A DNA stretch of 64,000 nucleotides from Acidobacteriota bacterium (lineage in GTDB: Bacteria; Acidobacteriota; Blastocatellia; RBC074), in the NCBI GenBank assembly GCA_016196035.1, contig JACPYM010000040.1, positions 38,045 through 102,044 on the forward strand, read 5' to 3'. A program made the position numbers and the translations under genes. Below, one piece after another: positions 8,496-17,662 of this stretch; within the stretch, counting starts at the first letter, position 1, and every line of letters starts with the position of its first letter. The notes under the pieces are model-generated. The model searched no databases. It was given only the letters and a program-made list of their open reading frames with translations, and was not told where the DNA came from.

Positions 8496-9395
8496 ATGCA
8501 TGACATCCCGCTTTTCAACCGCCGGACGCAAACCCTCGAAACCGAAACCGTGTTTGAACAAGGCTTGATGGAATTCCTGTTTGGCACCCGCACAGGATTT
8601 TGGCTGGCCGAAAGGGTGCTGAAACACCGTTGGCCGACGGCGCTCTATGCCCATTGGCAGCACAGCACCTTCACCAAAGCGAAGATCAAACGATTTGTCG
8701 AACAATACGGCATCAACACCGCCGAAATGGAACGCCCGCTCGACTCGTTCACTTCCTTCAACGACTTTTTCATTCGCAAGCTCAAGGCCGACGCGCGCCC
8801 GATTGATCAAACCCCGGCGCACCTGATTTCACCCGCCGATGCACGATTGCTGGCTTATGAAATCAAGCGCGACACCGTGTTGCCGGTCAAAGGCCGCGCC
8901 TTCACCCTCAACGAACTGCTGCGTTCAACCCTTGCCGCCGATTACCTGGATGGCCTGTGCCTGATCTTTCGCCTGGCCCCGGTGGACTATCACCGCTTCG
9001 CCTATATTGATGATGGCGAACAGTCGCCGGTCACGGTCATCAAGGGTTTTTACCGCAGCGTCAATCCGCTGGCGATCTGGCGGCAGTTGCCCGTCTTCAG
9101 CGAAAACCAGCGCGAAGCCTGTGTCTTGCACACCCACAATTTCGGCGACGTCATTCACGTGGATGTCGGCGCGACCGGCGTGGGCCGCATCGTGCAACAC
9201 CAACGCCAGGGCGGCCCCTGTCAGCGCGGACAGGAAAAAGGCTATTTTGAATTCGGCGGCTCGACCTCCATCCTGCTCTTCAAACCCGGCCTCGTGAAGC
9301 TGGACGGCGACATCGCAACTTATTCGGCCAAAGGGATCGAAACCTTGGTGCGTTATGGGGAAAAAATTGGCAGCCGGGCGACAGCGAAGAATTAA
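8496..9395 (+). CDS. psd: Phosphatidylserine decarboxylase proenzyme
   Basis: This membrane-associated enzyme makes phosphatidylethanolamine from phosphatidylserine. The proenzyme cleaves itself to create a pyruvoyl group. The self-cleavage motif here is GGST (S256 in FEFGGSTSILLF) instead of the LGST of the short bacterial form, which places it with longer class II enzymes. Asp115 (SPADARLL) and His166 (PVDYHRF) fit the Asp-His-Ser triad. Its 299 residues include the family segment SFNDFFIRKLK. No phosphatidylserine synthase gene is next to it; purK is divergent on the other side. Confidence 0.93.
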   Translation: MHDIPLFNRRTQTLETETVFEQGLMEFLFGTRTGFWLAERVLKHRWPTALYAHWQHSTFTKAKIKRFVEQYGINTAEMERPLDSFTSFNDFFIRKLKADARPIDQTPAHLISPADARLLAYEIKRDTVLPVKGRAFTLNELLRSTLAADYLDGLCLIFRLAPVDYHRFAYIDDGEQSPVTVIKGFYRSVNPLAIWRQLPVFSENQREACVLHTHNFGDVIHVDVGATGVGRIVQHQRQGGPCQRGQEKGYFEFGGSTSILLFKPGLVKLDGDIATYSAKGIETLVRYGEKIGSRATAKN

Positions 9396-9833
9396 ATCGG
9401 GTTTCGCTTCGGTGTAGGTCAAAAACCGTGTAGCGGGGCGGTACCGCGCGCGTCAGCAAGCGGAGACTTTGCCGCTGCACCAGTCCGCCGTACTTGACGC
9501 GCCGCTTGCTGACGCGCGCGGTACTGCCCCGGTGCGGCGCGCCCTGCCGTACACGCAAAAGAAAACCGATCTAATTACGCCCACGCCGCAAATGAGCGCC
9601 GTTTCCAAGTTTCTGGAGCCAGTGCTCGGCTCTGGCTCTAATTCTGCCTCAGCCGGAGTGGCTGCCGGACTTAGCACTTGAACAATCTGCTCGCCCTGTC
9701 TACTATGGGCAAACTTTCGCAGGCGTCGCTGCATGACGTGCCGTGCGAGACCAAAACGAGTTGCAAAATCACGTTGCCGCCCGCAAGCCGGGTGGCAGGC
9801 CCAAACAAGGGCATTAGTTGAAGGGAGCAAGTA
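9396..9833. other. Intergenic region, 438 bp, no gene seen
   Basis: It holds one large inverted repeat (9434-9531). The last 20 bp contain the AAGGGAG ribosome site of the S41 protease. Reading frames crossing it are short or antisense to that gene. No RNA gene or promoter could be assigned with confidence. Confidence 0.6.
9434..9531. repeat. Inverted-repeat element between psd and S41 protease
   Basis: Arms of 30 bp, 9434-9463 and 9502-9531, match with one difference; the inner half reads CGCGCGTCAGCAAGCGG on one side and its complement on the other, with a 38-bp spacer. Short outer complementary words (CGTGTA at 9427, TACACG at 9550) extend the hairpin weakly. No second copy of this arm was seen in the window. 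Confidence 0.85.
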
Positions 9834-11507
9834 GTGAAATACGGATGGCTCAAGATTGCTGGTTTGGGATTGGCTTTGACGGTCAGTTTCGCGTTGCTGG
9901 GTTGGCCTGGCAACACGCAAGCCCAGAACATCAAAGTTGGCGGCAATAATGGCCAATACCTCATCACCCGCGAAAAACTTTCGGCGGATTACGAAAAGGC
10001 GATGGAAGTCATCCGCGCCAATTACGTCGAACCCCGCGAATATGACGACCTGACCAAATACGCCATTCAGGGCATGCTGCACGTCCTCGATCCGCATTCG
10101 GATTACATGGACGCCAAAGCCTTCCGCGAATTCAACGACAAACAGCACAGCCGCTATTTCGGCATCGGGGCCTACATTAGCACCCGGCTGCGTTCGACCT
10201 ATATTACCGAACCTTTCAACGGTTCCCCGGCGTACCGGGCTGGCCTGCATTACGGCGACCAGATCATCAACGTGGATGGCAAAGACACAGCCAACTGGGA
10301 TTCGACCAAGACGCGCGAATTGTTATTGGGCGAACGTGGCACCAAGGTGCGCGTGACCATCAAACGGCCCGGAGTTGAAGCACCGCAAACCTTCGACATC
10401 ACGCGCGACCAGATCGCGCTGCCTTCGATTCCCAGCTACTACCTGATCAAGCCGAATATCGGCTACATCGGGCTGACCAAGAATTTCCAATCCACGACCT
10501 CGATGGAGATGGCCAACGCCATCGCCGAATTGCGCGAGCAGGGCGCCACGCAATTCATCCTCGACTTGCGCGGCAACGGCGGCGGCTATCTGGAACAAGG
10601 CATTCTGGTCGCTGACAAACTGCTGCAACGCGGCCAGACCATCGTCTCGGTGCGCGGACGCAATAAAGCCAATGATCAATCGGCCTTTGCCGAAACCGGC
10701 GCGAGCGAAAACTTCCCGCTGGTGGTGTTGATCAACGGCAACACAGCTTCGGCCTCTGAAATCGTGGCGGGGGCGGTGCAGGATCACGACCGGGGCTTGA
10801 TCGTGGGCGAAACCAGTTTTGGCAAGGGGCTGGTGCAACGCATCTTCCCGACGATGAACGGCGGCGGCTTGATCTTGACCATCGCGCATTACTACACGCC
10901 CAGCGGACGTCTGATTCAGCGCGATTATTCGAATGGTTCGCTGTTCGATTATTACGCCAAGCGCAACGCGAATGGCAAAGTCGAAGCCGGGCCGAAAGCC
11001 GAGTTGAAACAAACTGACACAGGCCGTCAGGTCTATGGCGGCGGCGGCATCGAACCGGATGTCAAAGTCGAATTCACCGACATCCTGACGCCCGCGCAAC
11101 AAAAACTCTTCACGGGTTCGTGGCTCTTTGTCGCGCAACTCATCAACGGGCAAATCCCTGGCGTCAATCAGTACAAACTCGGCGGCATGGATTTCAGCAG
11201 CAAGCTCAAAGGCAGTGAATATCTGGTCAACGATGAAGTGCTCAAAGCCTGGAGCGAATACATGAACAAGTTCGCCAAAGAGCATTCCGACTTCGCCATC
11301 AAGCCCGCCGAAATCGAAGACAACAAGATTTGGGCGCGCAAGTTCGTGCGCGAAGAAGTGCTCAATGCCGCCTATGGCCAGGATCGCGCCAAGCAGGTCA
11401 TTTCCGATTTGGACTTGCAACTGCAACGTGCCATCCAGGAGATGCCCAACGCCTCCGCGCTCTATGACAAGGCGCGCACCAAATCGAACGCGATGAACCG
11501 GCGCTAA
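9834..11507 (+). CDS. S41 family C-terminal processing peptidase
   Basis: An exported serine peptidase of 557 residues. The start is GTG with an AAGGGAG site 8 bp upstream. Residues 1-30 form a signal peptide ending NTQAQN. A helical region is followed by a PDZ domain (about 105-180, with [19 protein letters not shown]) and the S41 catalytic domain. The nucleophile is Ser308 in [10 protein letters not shown] and the general base is Lys331 in TSFGKGLVQ. The family degrades or trims periplasmic proteins at C-termini. A C-terminal tail of about 150 residues follows the protease core. A strong terminator follows the gene, so it is probably monocistronic. Confidence 0.93.
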   Translation: MKYGWLKIAGLGLALTVSFALLGWPGNTQAQNIKVGGNNGQYLITREKLSADYEKAMEVIRANYVEPREYDDLTKYAIQGMLHVLDPHSDYMDAKAFREFNDKQHSRYFGIGAYISTRLRSTYITEPFNGSPAYRAGLHYGDQIINVDGKDTANWDSTKTRELLLGERGTKVRVTIKRPGVEAPQTFDITRDQIALPSIPSYYLIKPNIGYIGLTKNFQSTTSMEMANAIAELREQGATQFILDLRGNGGGYLEQGILVADKLLQRGQTIVSVRGRNKANDQSAFAETGASENFPLVVLINGNTASASEIVAGAVQDHDRGLIVGETSFGKGLVQRIFPTMNGGGLILTIAHYYTPSGRLIQRDYSNGSLFDYYAKRNANGKVEAGPKAELKQTDTGRQVYGGGGIEPDVKVEFTDILTPAQQKLFTGSWLFVAQLINGQIPGVNQYKLGGMDFSSKLKGSEYLVNDEVLKAWSEYMNKFAKEHSDFAIKPAEIEDNKIWARKFVREEVLNAAYGQDRAKQVISDLDLQLQRAIQEMPNASALYDKARTKSNAMNRR

Positions 11508-11535
11508 CGCGGAGCAAACAATCAACGCAGACCAA

Positions 11536-11567
11536 GGCGGTTGGAAAGTTCCAGCCGCCTTTTCTTT
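11536..11567 (+). terminator. Rho-independent terminator after S41 peptidase
   Basis: GGCGGTTGGAA (11536-11546) pairs perfectly with TTCCAGCCGCC (11549-11559) and is followed by TTTTCTTT. It lies 28 bp after the S41 stop and ends shortly before the amidohydrolase start. Confidence 0.9.
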
Positions 11568-11581
11568 CGTAGGAACCAGTG

Positions 11582-12418
11582 ATGCAGATCGTAGACACAC
11601 ATCAACACCTTTGGGATTTGGATTTATTCAAGTATTCCTGGACGGCGAGTCAGCCGGTGCTCAATCGCAGCTTTCGTCTAGCCGATTACTACGCGGCCAC
11701 AGGGGGCTTCGACGTCGTCAAGACGGTGCACCTGGAATGCGACGTGGATGAGCCGGATATGCTGGGTGAGACGCAACATATCCTGCGCCTGTCCGAACAG
11801 CCCGACAACCCGCTGGCCGGCGTCATCGCCTGTTGCCGCCCGGAACACGAAGATTTCAAAGACTACCTCGCACTAATTGCCGGGCATCCCAATCTCAAAG
11901 GCCTGCGCCGCATCCTGCACGTCGTGCCCGACGAGGTTTCGCTGACGCCCTGTTTCGTGCCCAATCTGCGCCTGCTCGAAGCGCACCATCTGTCGTTTGA
12001 TATTTGCGTGTTGGCGCGTCAACTGCCGCTGGCAATTCGGCTGGTCAAAGAATGTCCCGGCGTGTCCTTCATCCTCGACCACATCGGCAACCCGAGCATT
12101 GCCGAAAACGACCTGGCGCAATGGCGCACCGACTTGGCTGAACTCGCTGGCTACCCCAACGTCGTTTGCAAAGTCTCCGGCGCGATCACCAACGCCAGCC
12201 CCGACTGGACGGCGGAAGAGTTGCGCCCGGCTATCGAAAGCGTCATCAATTGTTTTGGTTGGGATCGTGTGATGTTCGGTAGCGACTGGCCGGTCTGCAC
12301 GCTCAAGGGAACCTGGAAACAGTGGGCCGATGCATTACTGGATTTGACGAAAGACGCAGGCGAAGAACAGCGGCAGAAACTTTTCAAAACGAATGCCGAG
12401 CGAATTTATAGGATTTAG
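11582..12418 (+). CDS. Amidohydrolase 2 family hydrolase (lactonase-like TIM barrel)
   Basis: A soluble metal-dependent hydrolase of 278 residues. The N-terminal metal motif is VDTHQHLW; the histidine of ILDHIGNP and the aspartate of FGSDWPVC are the other expected metal/active-site residues. COG3618 members of this family include fuconolactonases and dicarboxylate lactonases that open sugar lactones. The ATG at 11582 is chosen; a GTG immediately before it is in frame. No sugar-acid genes are adjacent, so the substrate is unknown. It converges with the 12547-13890 gene, and a heptamer inverted repeat separates the two stops. Confidence 0.85.
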   Translation: MQIVDTHQHLWDLDLFKYSWTASQPVLNRSFRLADYYAATGGFDVVKTVHLECDVDEPDMLGETQHILRLSEQPDNPLAGVIACCRPEHEDFKDYLALIAGHPNLKGLRRILHVVPDEVSLTPCFVPNLRLLEAHHLSFDICVLARQLPLAIRLVKECPGVSFILDHIGNPSIAENDLAQWRTDLAELAGYPNVVCKVSGAITNASPDWTAEELRPAIESVINCFGWDRVMFGSDWPVCTLKGTWKQWADALLDLTKDAGEEQRQKLFKTNAERIYRI

Positions 12419-12544
12419 ACCTCAGACCTCAGACTTCAGACCTCAGACCTCAGACCTTTTATCCGTCAAAAATCAGTGATGCTCAAAAGTATTGAGTTAG
12501 AAATGACCTGCATCAGGTCTGAGGTCTGAGGTCTGAAGTCTGAG
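12418..12544. repeat. Heptamer tandem repeats in inverted orientation
   Basis: Five copies of GACCTCA (one is GACTTCA) run from 12418 to 12452. Their complement, AGGTCTG repeated (one AAGTCTG), runs 12515-12544. Period is exactly 7 bp. The arrays start at the stop codon of the amidohydrolase gene and end 2 bp before the stop of the convergent gene, so they may act as a shared terminator-like hairpin. Confidence 0.9.
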
Positions 12545-12546
12545 CC

Positions 12547-13890
12547 TCACTGGCATTCCACCGCGCCCTCTTTCAACAAACTCGTAAACCACACGCCCGG
12601 CGCATAGCCTTTTTCGGTCAACGTCGGTTGACGACCGTCGTAATCCGTCCCCGAAATCGAAAAACGATAGCGGAGGCGCGCCTCGCCTTTCACTTCACGG
12701 TCAAAGCGCTCGCGCATGTCGCCCTGCGAGAAGGCGCGCGTTTGCAAGCAGTATTTCTTCTGCTGTTCGTTATAGACCACATAATTCGGGACTAAATCCA
12801 CGGTGAATTCATAAGGCTGATCGCGTTTGTAAATGGTGCGCCCAGCATAGAGCACCTGCTGCGGTTGCGTGATGCCTTCGGGTTGCGGCGCGACCGTGCT
12901 GCGGATCAAGCGCATGCTCAGCGCTCCCGTATAACCGTTGCCGATGCGTTCGGGGTACAGATTCGGCAGCGGCGCATAATAGCCATCCACCGGAAAGCGC
13001 ACGGTATAGCGCAAACGCATACCCACCGGGTTGCCGCTTTCCGTCAACAGCAGTTCGTCGGTATAACTCACGATCTGGGCGCGAATGATGCGGTAATCCC
13101 CTTCAGTCATGCGTTCCGGCGCTTCCGCCACAGCAACGCCGACGGGCGTGGTCGTGGGTGAGGCGGCTTCGGGCGTAGCGCTGGCCGTGACGGTGGGCAC
13201 GATCAATTGCGGATAGATGCGTTGAAAGCTGGCGCCGCTCTGTTCGCGTCCGCGCACCATCACGCGGCAAGGTTGCGCCGGGACTTCGATCAGCACGAAG
13301 AAGTTGGTGGGGTTGGAAAAATCTCCCTGGCGAAAGCGCAAGGGGCCGATGATTTCATTCTGTTCGTTGACCAGCATGAAATTCACCAGTTCCAGATTGG
13401 CGCCCGAAACATAAACGTTCGCCTGCAAGCGGCTGCCGCGCGCGGCCTGCACTTTTTCGAGCGGTTGCAATTGCCGCCCCACGACATTCATACAACAGGC
13501 ATAGATTTCGCTCTGTGAAATGACGTTCAGGCTATAGAACCCCGTCCCGGTGAGCCGCACTTTCCACAAACCCGGACGCGGATCCCAAATGGCCACCGAA
13601 CGCTTGCCATTAGCTTCGCTGCTGCTGACGTTGCCGCCATTCAACTGCGCCGGTTTGCCAAGGGGCGAGATGATTTCCCATTTGATTTCGCCCTGGGTCT
13701 GGACGTTGAAAAAGAGCCGCAACACGCTCGGTTCAATCGGCGCGCTGATTTCGCGCGTCTCGCCATTGAGCGTCGCCGAGGCGATGACCACATATTGTCC
13801 GTTGGGGTCTTCCTGCGCCGCAATTGATTGAAACCCGGCGAGCAGGGTGGCCGTAATGAGTAGCGATCTCCAAACTGCTGTTGCAAACAT
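12547..13890 (-). CDS. Secreted protein of unknown function
   Basis: A 447-residue protein with a signal peptide (hydrophobic LLITATLLAGF, cleavage near IAAQED). I do not recognise a family. The composition suggests beta-rich extracellular modules: an early segment reading WEIISPLGKPAQ and IWDPRPGLWKVRLTGTGFY resembles the pre-peptidase C-terminal or Ig-like 'force/moment' folds seen after secreted enzymes. A Thr/Pro/Ala-rich linker near residues 230-250 (EAASPTTTPVG) divides two halves. Four or more cysteines (YACCMNV, PCRV, KYCLQT, VECQ) could form disulfides. It stands alone, divergent from the dioxygenase-like gene. Confidence 0.75.
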   Translation of the reverse strand: MFATAVWRSLLITATLLAGFQSIAAQEDPNGQYVVIASATLNGETREISAPIEPSVLRLFFNVQTQGEIKWEIISPLGKPAQLNGGNVSSSEANGKRSVAIWDPRPGLWKVRLTGTGFYSLNVISQSEIYACCMNVVGRQLQPLEKVQAARGSRLQANVYVSGANLELVNFMLVNEQNEIIGPLRFRQGDFSNPTNFFVLIEVPAQPCRVMVRGREQSGASFQRIYPQLIVPTVTASATPEAASPTTTPVGVAVAEAPERMTEGDYRIIRAQIVSYTDELLLTESGNPVGMRLRYTVRFPVDGYYAPLPNLYPERIGNGYTGALSMRLIRSTVAPQPEGITQPQQVLYAGRTIYKRDQPYEFTVDLVPNYVVYNEQQKKYCLQTRAFSQGDMRERFDREVKGEARLRYRFSISGTDYDGRQPTLTEKGYAPGVWFTSLLKEGAVECQ

Positions 13891-14085
13891 ACCGCGTACA
13901 TCCGAATTATGAAGCTGTGAATTGAGCCGATAGACTAGCGCAACTGGCGCACATGCGCCAATGCAATGGTCGGCTCAGTTCCCCTCGTAGCACTGCGTCT
14001 CACAGCCAGCGGCAAGCCTGGCTCGCGCGCCTGACCCGCAACCAAAACCGTGTATTTCCATCCAGGAGAAACTTCGGAGGCATCT

Positions 14086-14631
14086 ATGAAATTGTTTGCG
14101 CTGCTGATGGTGTTCTCACTGTCACTTTTTACCGTTCCACAAGCGCCCACCGTGGCGGAAAAGAATGCGCCGTCCAAGATCACGATTGCGACCAAAGAAG
14201 AGCCGGGCGAGCGGTTGACCGTGTCTGGCGTGATATTTGGCGCGGACGGCAAAACACCGCTAGCGAATGCCTCGGTGTATGTCTATCACACCGATGTCAA
14301 CGGGCATTACACGCCCGGCCCCAAAGACGACAACCGCAATCCGCGTTTGCGCGGCTACATGCGCACCGACGCGCAAGGCCGTTACGAATACAGCACGATC
14401 AAACCCGCGCCCTATCCGGGCAATGGCCCACCCGCGCATATTCATTACCACGTCAACGCGCCGGGCTATCAGGAGCGCGTCTTCGAGATCGTGTTTGAAG
14501 GCGATCCGAAGATCAGCGCCGACATCCGCACCAGGGCCGCGCAGGAAGACAGCGCGTTTTCCATCCGCCCCTTGGCACGTGAAGCACAAGGCGGCTGGCG
14601 TTGCACACAAAACGTCACGCTGCGGAAGTAA
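14086..14631 (+). CDS. Exported intradiol ring-cleavage dioxygenase-like protein
   Basis: A 181-residue protein with the fold of protocatechuate 3,4-dioxygenase subunits. The start is the ATG at 14086 with GGAGG 7 bp upstream; a frame extension to 14050 is less likely. [15 protein letters not shown] is a signal peptide, so the protein is exported, unlike classical cytoplasmic enzymes. The Fe ligand segment is visible as [14 protein letters not shown] and PAHIHYHV, with [19 protein letters not shown] between them. Substrate is unknown; exported members of this family are common and poorly characterised. The unknown gene at 14661 follows after 29 bp and is probably co-transcribed. Confidence 0.8.
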   Translation: MKLFALLMVFSLSLFTVPQAPTVAEKNAPSKITIATKEEPGERLTVSGVIFGADGKTPLANASVYVYHTDVNGHYTPGPKDDNRNPRLRGYMRTDAQGRYEYSTIKPAPYPGNGPPAHIHYHVNAPGYQERVFEIVFEGDPKISADIRTRAAQEDSAFSIRPLAREAQGGWRCTQNVTLRK

Positions 14632-14660
14632 GCCAATCAGCAGCAATGAAGGAGCGTTCA

Positions 14661-15665
14661 ATGCAGTGTATTTATCTACTCCGTAAACCTATCTGCGGGG
14701 CCTGCCTCGCGCTGTGGCTGGGTATTTCTTGCGCCGCGCAGGACAGCGGCAACCCTATCGCGGATGAAATCGCCCGCTTGAAGCAGGCGTTAAGCGGCTT
14801 GGCTGAAAATGACGCCGCCGCGTTTCGGCCAATGCTGGAGCAAGCTGAACAGGACCTGAAAGCAGGCCGTACCTTCGCCACGCTCTTCCGCTTGCAGCGC
14901 GGCACGCCGCAGTTGCTGGCCTTGCAATATGGCGCGACGCACAAAGCTCTCGCCCAGGGCGGACTGGCGGCCTTTGACGCCGAATGGCAACGCGCGGGCG
15001 CGGCGTTGACTGCCGGTGAAAAACGCCTGGCGGCGCGGCCCAATTTGCACGCGAGTCTGGCCGCGCGCGCCTTGAGCGAAGCCGCGCTCACCAAGATCAA
15101 GCCGCTCTATCTAGCCGGGCGGTTATTCTCGCGCGAAGACAGCATCGCCTCGGGCCTGTATTACCTTGGCCAGGCGCTAGGCAGCCTGGCGTTCGCCCGT
15201 TTTAGCGCTGCCTTGCCAGACAGCAAAACACGTCCGGCCTTTACGCCGCGCTCGCTCGCACCCGCGTTGGCGGAGCTTGAGCAAGACATCCTCGCCGCTT
15301 ATAGCCAAGCCAATGTCGCCGCCGAGCAAGATCTGTACAACCAGCTCAACGCCACGCTCAAAACCGCGCAAGAACTGAATCAGGAACGGCGCTACGCCGG
15401 CGCGCTGCTTCAGTACCTGGAAGCGCGCCGCGTGTTGGGCGTGCTCAAAGCACTTGAAACACCGCCGACGCTCGTCGAATTGCAAACCAAGAGCGCGGCT
15501 TTCCAAACGCAAATGGCCGCGCGCCAGCGCGATGACAGCCTGGCGCAGATGTATTGGGAAGTCGCCCAGAGCGCGCTGTCCACGGCCTCGCCCGACAACT
15601 TGAAACAAGCCGCCGTACTTTTGCACGAAGTGCTGCCGCGCTATTTCCAACTAATCCCGGAGTAA
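14661..15665 (+). CDS. Hypothetical exported helical protein
   Basis: A 334-residue protein. The ATG at 14661 has AAGGAG 7 bp upstream and is preferred to longer in-frame starts. The N-terminus (MQCIYLLRKPICGACLALWL, then GISCAAQ) is a signal peptide, possibly a lipoprotein. The rest is Ala/Leu/Gln-rich and almost entirely helical, with repeated patterns such as LARLKQAL, LKTAQELNQERRY and QAAVLLHEVLPRY that look like TPR-type or coiled helices. I do not recognise a named family. The ATG of the double-thioredoxin gene lies 5 bp after its stop, so the two are almost certainly co-transcribed. Confidence 0.75.
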   Translation: MQCIYLLRKPICGACLALWLGISCAAQDSGNPIADEIARLKQALSGLAENDAAAFRPMLEQAEQDLKAGRTFATLFRLQRGTPQLLALQYGATHKALAQGGLAAFDAEWQRAGAALTAGEKRLAARPNLHASLAARALSEAALTKIKPLYLAGRLFSREDSIASGLYYLGQALGSLAFARFSAALPDSKTRPAFTPRSLAPALAELEQDILAAYSQANVAAEQDLYNQLNATLKTAQELNQERRYAGALLQYLEARRVLGVLKALETPPTLVELQTKSAAFQTQMAARQRDDSLAQMYWEVAQSALSTASPDNLKQAAVLLHEVLPRYFQLIPE

Positions 15666-15670
15666 CACGA

Positions 15671-16585
15671 ATGAAGCTGCGAACCATCCTGCTGGCGCTG
15701 GCCGCCGTGCTGACGTTCAGTCTGGCCGCCCCTGCTCAAACCAACCGCAAAAAACCCGGCGTCAAAGCAACGCCCAAACCCATCACTGTCACGCTGGTGC
15801 GCTGGCCGTACACCTGAAGCCTCTCTGACCCGGCAAGTTTGCTGGTCAAGACCGTCTTGCAGGATTTCCCCGGTCAGGCGCGCTTCGTGAACGAGAATTG
15901 GGGCACGTCAAAACTCGCCGCGCGCTTCGGCATCAAACGCTACCCGGTTGTTTTTGTGGACGACGTGCTCATTGCCAAGCCCAACGATTTCGGCTGGATG
16001 GGCGAGCAAGGCAAATACACGCCCTGGCGCGAACCGGCCAACCACGAAAAGTTCAAACAGGATTTGACGCGCATGCTCAAGCTGGCTCTACGTGATCGTG
16101 CCGCGCTCAAACGCGCCGGGCAAAATCCGTCTGACGGTTCTACCGAATTGGGCGAATTGACGGCGCTGCCTGCTTTCACCGCGCCTAGCCTGGACGGCGG
16201 CACAGTGGATTCCACGACGCTCGGCAACCGCGTCGTGATCGTAGAGTTTTGGGCCACCTGGTGCGGCCCCTGCCGTTCGACGCTGCAATGGCTGGGCGAG
16301 GTCAAACAGCGTTATGGCGATCAGATCAGCGTTGTGGCGATCTCGGTCGAATCGGAAGAGGCCGAAGTCCGGCAACTCATCGAACAACGAATGGGGCCGC
16401 GCAAACTGCCCGTGCAATTCGTGCTGGGCAAGGAAGAGTTGATCAAACCCTTCGGCACGATTACGAGCGTGCCGACAATGTACGTCTTCGATCGGCACGG
16501 CCAGACGGTATCCATCTTTTATGGCGCGCCCGAAGATTTGCACGCCCAGGTGGGGCGCTTGTTGGGCACATTGCTGAAGAACTGA
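15671..16585 (+). CDS. Double-thioredoxin-fold exported protein with in-frame TGA (candidate selenoprotein)
   Basis: Read through TGA at 15815-15817 (codon 49), the frame gives 304 residues: a signal peptide (MKLRTILLALAAV, ending APAQ), an N-terminal thioredoxin-like domain, and a C-terminal TlpA/ResA-like domain with the redox pair C198/C201 in FWATWCGPC and SVPTMYVF as its cis-Pro loop. In domain 1 the strand ITVTLVRWPYT is followed directly by the TGA codon, then a helix, and RYPVVFVDD with the cis-Pro-like P92. The 43-residue gap equals the usual Cys-to-cis-Pro spacing, so TGA falls at the catalytic Cys. Frame and codon use are unchanged across the TGA, and a SECIS-like hairpin follows. 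Alternatives are a nonsense mutation, an assembly error, or a downstream gene starting at TTG 15839. Confidence 0.7.
15824..15851 (+). promoter_or_regulatory. Candidate bacterial SECIS hairpin
   Basis: TCT-GACC-(C)-GGCA pairs with TGCT-GGTC-(A)-AGA, giving an 11-bp stem with two one-base bulges and the tetraloop AGTT (15836-15839). The loop begins 18 nt after the TGA and has G as its second base. Both properties fit the published bacterial SECIS rules (loop 16-37 nt from UGA, G in the first two loop positions). Confidence 0.5.
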
Positions 16586-16589
16586 GTTC

Positions 16590-16715
16590 GCCTGGGTACG
16601 CACGCATCCTTGCGTGCAGGCGTGGGCAGAGGCGGAGCAAGGCCCGCAGGTCACCCTGTTGGCCCTAATCCGTCCTTCGCCACGTCTGCACGCTGGAAGC
16701 GGTGCGTACCCAGGC
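16590..16715. repeat. Inverted-repeat element, family C copy 1
   Basis: Arms of 30 bp at 16590-16619 and 16686-16715 share the outer GCCTGGGTACGCA/TGCGTACCCAGGC and a self-complementary inner part (CGCATCCTTGCG on the left; the right arm has a different core, CGCTGGAAGCG). The outer arm recurs at 36523-36651. It fills the gap between the double-thioredoxin gene and the small membrane protein gene and creates a spurious in-frame upstream extension of the latter. Confidence 0.85.
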
Positions 16716-16760
16716 TTCATCCCCGGCTTCATCAAGGTTTCGTGTAAAATCCCCGGCACT

Positions 16761-17282
16761 ATGCAAACCGGCGAACTCCTGACACGCGTGTTTATTTGGC
16801 TCGCGCTGAGCGGCTACACCATTGGCGCGGCGGCCTTTTTGTTGAGCAACGGACGGCCAGCCTGGCTGCGCGCGGCGCGCTGGGCGTGGACGTTGGGGTG
16901 CGGTTGTTTTCTGGTGCATGTCGCCTGCGCCTTCCAGTTCTATCACGCCTGGAGCCATTGGGCGGCGTACCGCGAAACCGCCCGGCAGACCGGTGCGACG
17001 TTTGGGTGGTATTGGGGCGGCGGCGTGTATGTCAGCTATGCGTTCACGCTGTTGTGGATGCTGGATGTGCTGATCTGGTGGACGCAAGGACTCGCGAGTT
17101 ATGCGCAACGTCCGGTGTGGCTGACGGCGGCATGGCATGGCTTCTTTGTCTTTATTCTGTTCAACGGCACGGTGGTCTTTGAAAGGGGCGCGGCGCGTTG
17201 GTTTGGCGCCTTGATCTGCGCGGCGTTACTGGTGTGTTGGATGCTGGCGCGGCAACGTGAGAACACGGTGCGGGGAGCATGA
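16761..17282 (+). CDS. Small integral membrane protein, unknown function
   Basis: A 173-residue protein with about five hydrophobic helices (LTRVFIWLALSGYTIGAAAF, the segment around WTLGCGCFLVHVAC, YVSYAFTLLWMLDVLIWW, WHGFFVFILFNGTVVF and FGALICAALLVCWML). The ATG at 16761 is used because the upstream in-frame sequence is a repeat element. Conserved-looking polar residues lie in FYHAWSHW and near the third helix. I do not recognise a family. The neighbours (thioredoxin-like protein upstream, two-component system downstream) do not define its role. Confidence 0.7.
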   Translation: MQTGELLTRVFIWLALSGYTIGAAAFLLSNGRPAWLRAARWAWTLGCGCFLVHVACAFQFYHAWSHWAAYRETARQTGATFGWYWGGGVYVSYAFTLLWMLDVLIWWTQGLASYAQRPVWLTAAWHGFFVFILFNGTVVFERGAARWFGALICAALLVCWMLARQRENTVRGA

Positions 17283-17662
17283 GCAACTGTAAGGCTCAGA
17301 GATTGAAAGCTCAGCTCGCTCGCCCCCCCGTTACTATTTCAAAAAGATTCTTGCGGTAAATTTTCCGGTGACGGCAGTTCAGAGTTCACGCTTCAGCGTG
17401 TGCGTGGCGGCCAGCAGACACGCTGAAGCGTGAACTCTGAACATTTGTTCCCTTTCCAGCCCGGCAAGATTTACAGCAAGAAAAGGTTTCTAGCAGCGCA
17501 CCCTATGCCGATCTGACGTTTTTGGTGATGAAGGTGAAGTAAAGCCGCCGACGCCTTGGCCCGCTGCATTTCGCGGCAAAATTCCCGCCACTCGCCACAA
17601 AGCCACACCGCACGTAGCCGCCCGATGGTATCTTTTGAGCCGTACTAAACGGTAAACACCAC
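17283..17662. other. Intergenic region, 380 bp, no gene seen
   Basis: It holds the family-B repeat at 17377-17442. The final 200 bp upstream of the histidine kinase are likely to carry its promoter, but no clear -35/-10 pair was found. Antisense frames in this stretch lack family resemblance. Confidence 0.55.
17377..17442. repeat. Inverted-repeat element, family B copy 1
   Basis: Perfect 25-bp arms at 17377-17401 and 17418-17442. Each arm is the outer word GTTCAGAGTTC followed by the palindromic core ACGCTTCAGCGT. The same outer word with a different core occurs at 38159-38255. Confidence 0.92.

Noticed and set aside
12418..12544. CRISPR-like array
   Set aside because: Units are 7 bp with no spacers and appear as inverted blocks, so this is a tandem repeat, not a CRISPR array. 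The other heptamer loci were rejected as CRISPR for the same reason.
15839..16585. Separate TlpA gene starting at TTG 15839
   Set aside because: A start there would drop the signal peptide and first strand of a thioredoxin fold and has no convincing ribosome site; reading through TGA gives a complete two-domain exported protein. It remains an alternative.
16614..16760. N-terminal extension of the small membrane protein frame
   Set aside because: These codons lie mostly in the family-C repeat. The ATG at 16761 begins directly at a plausible membrane protein N-terminus.
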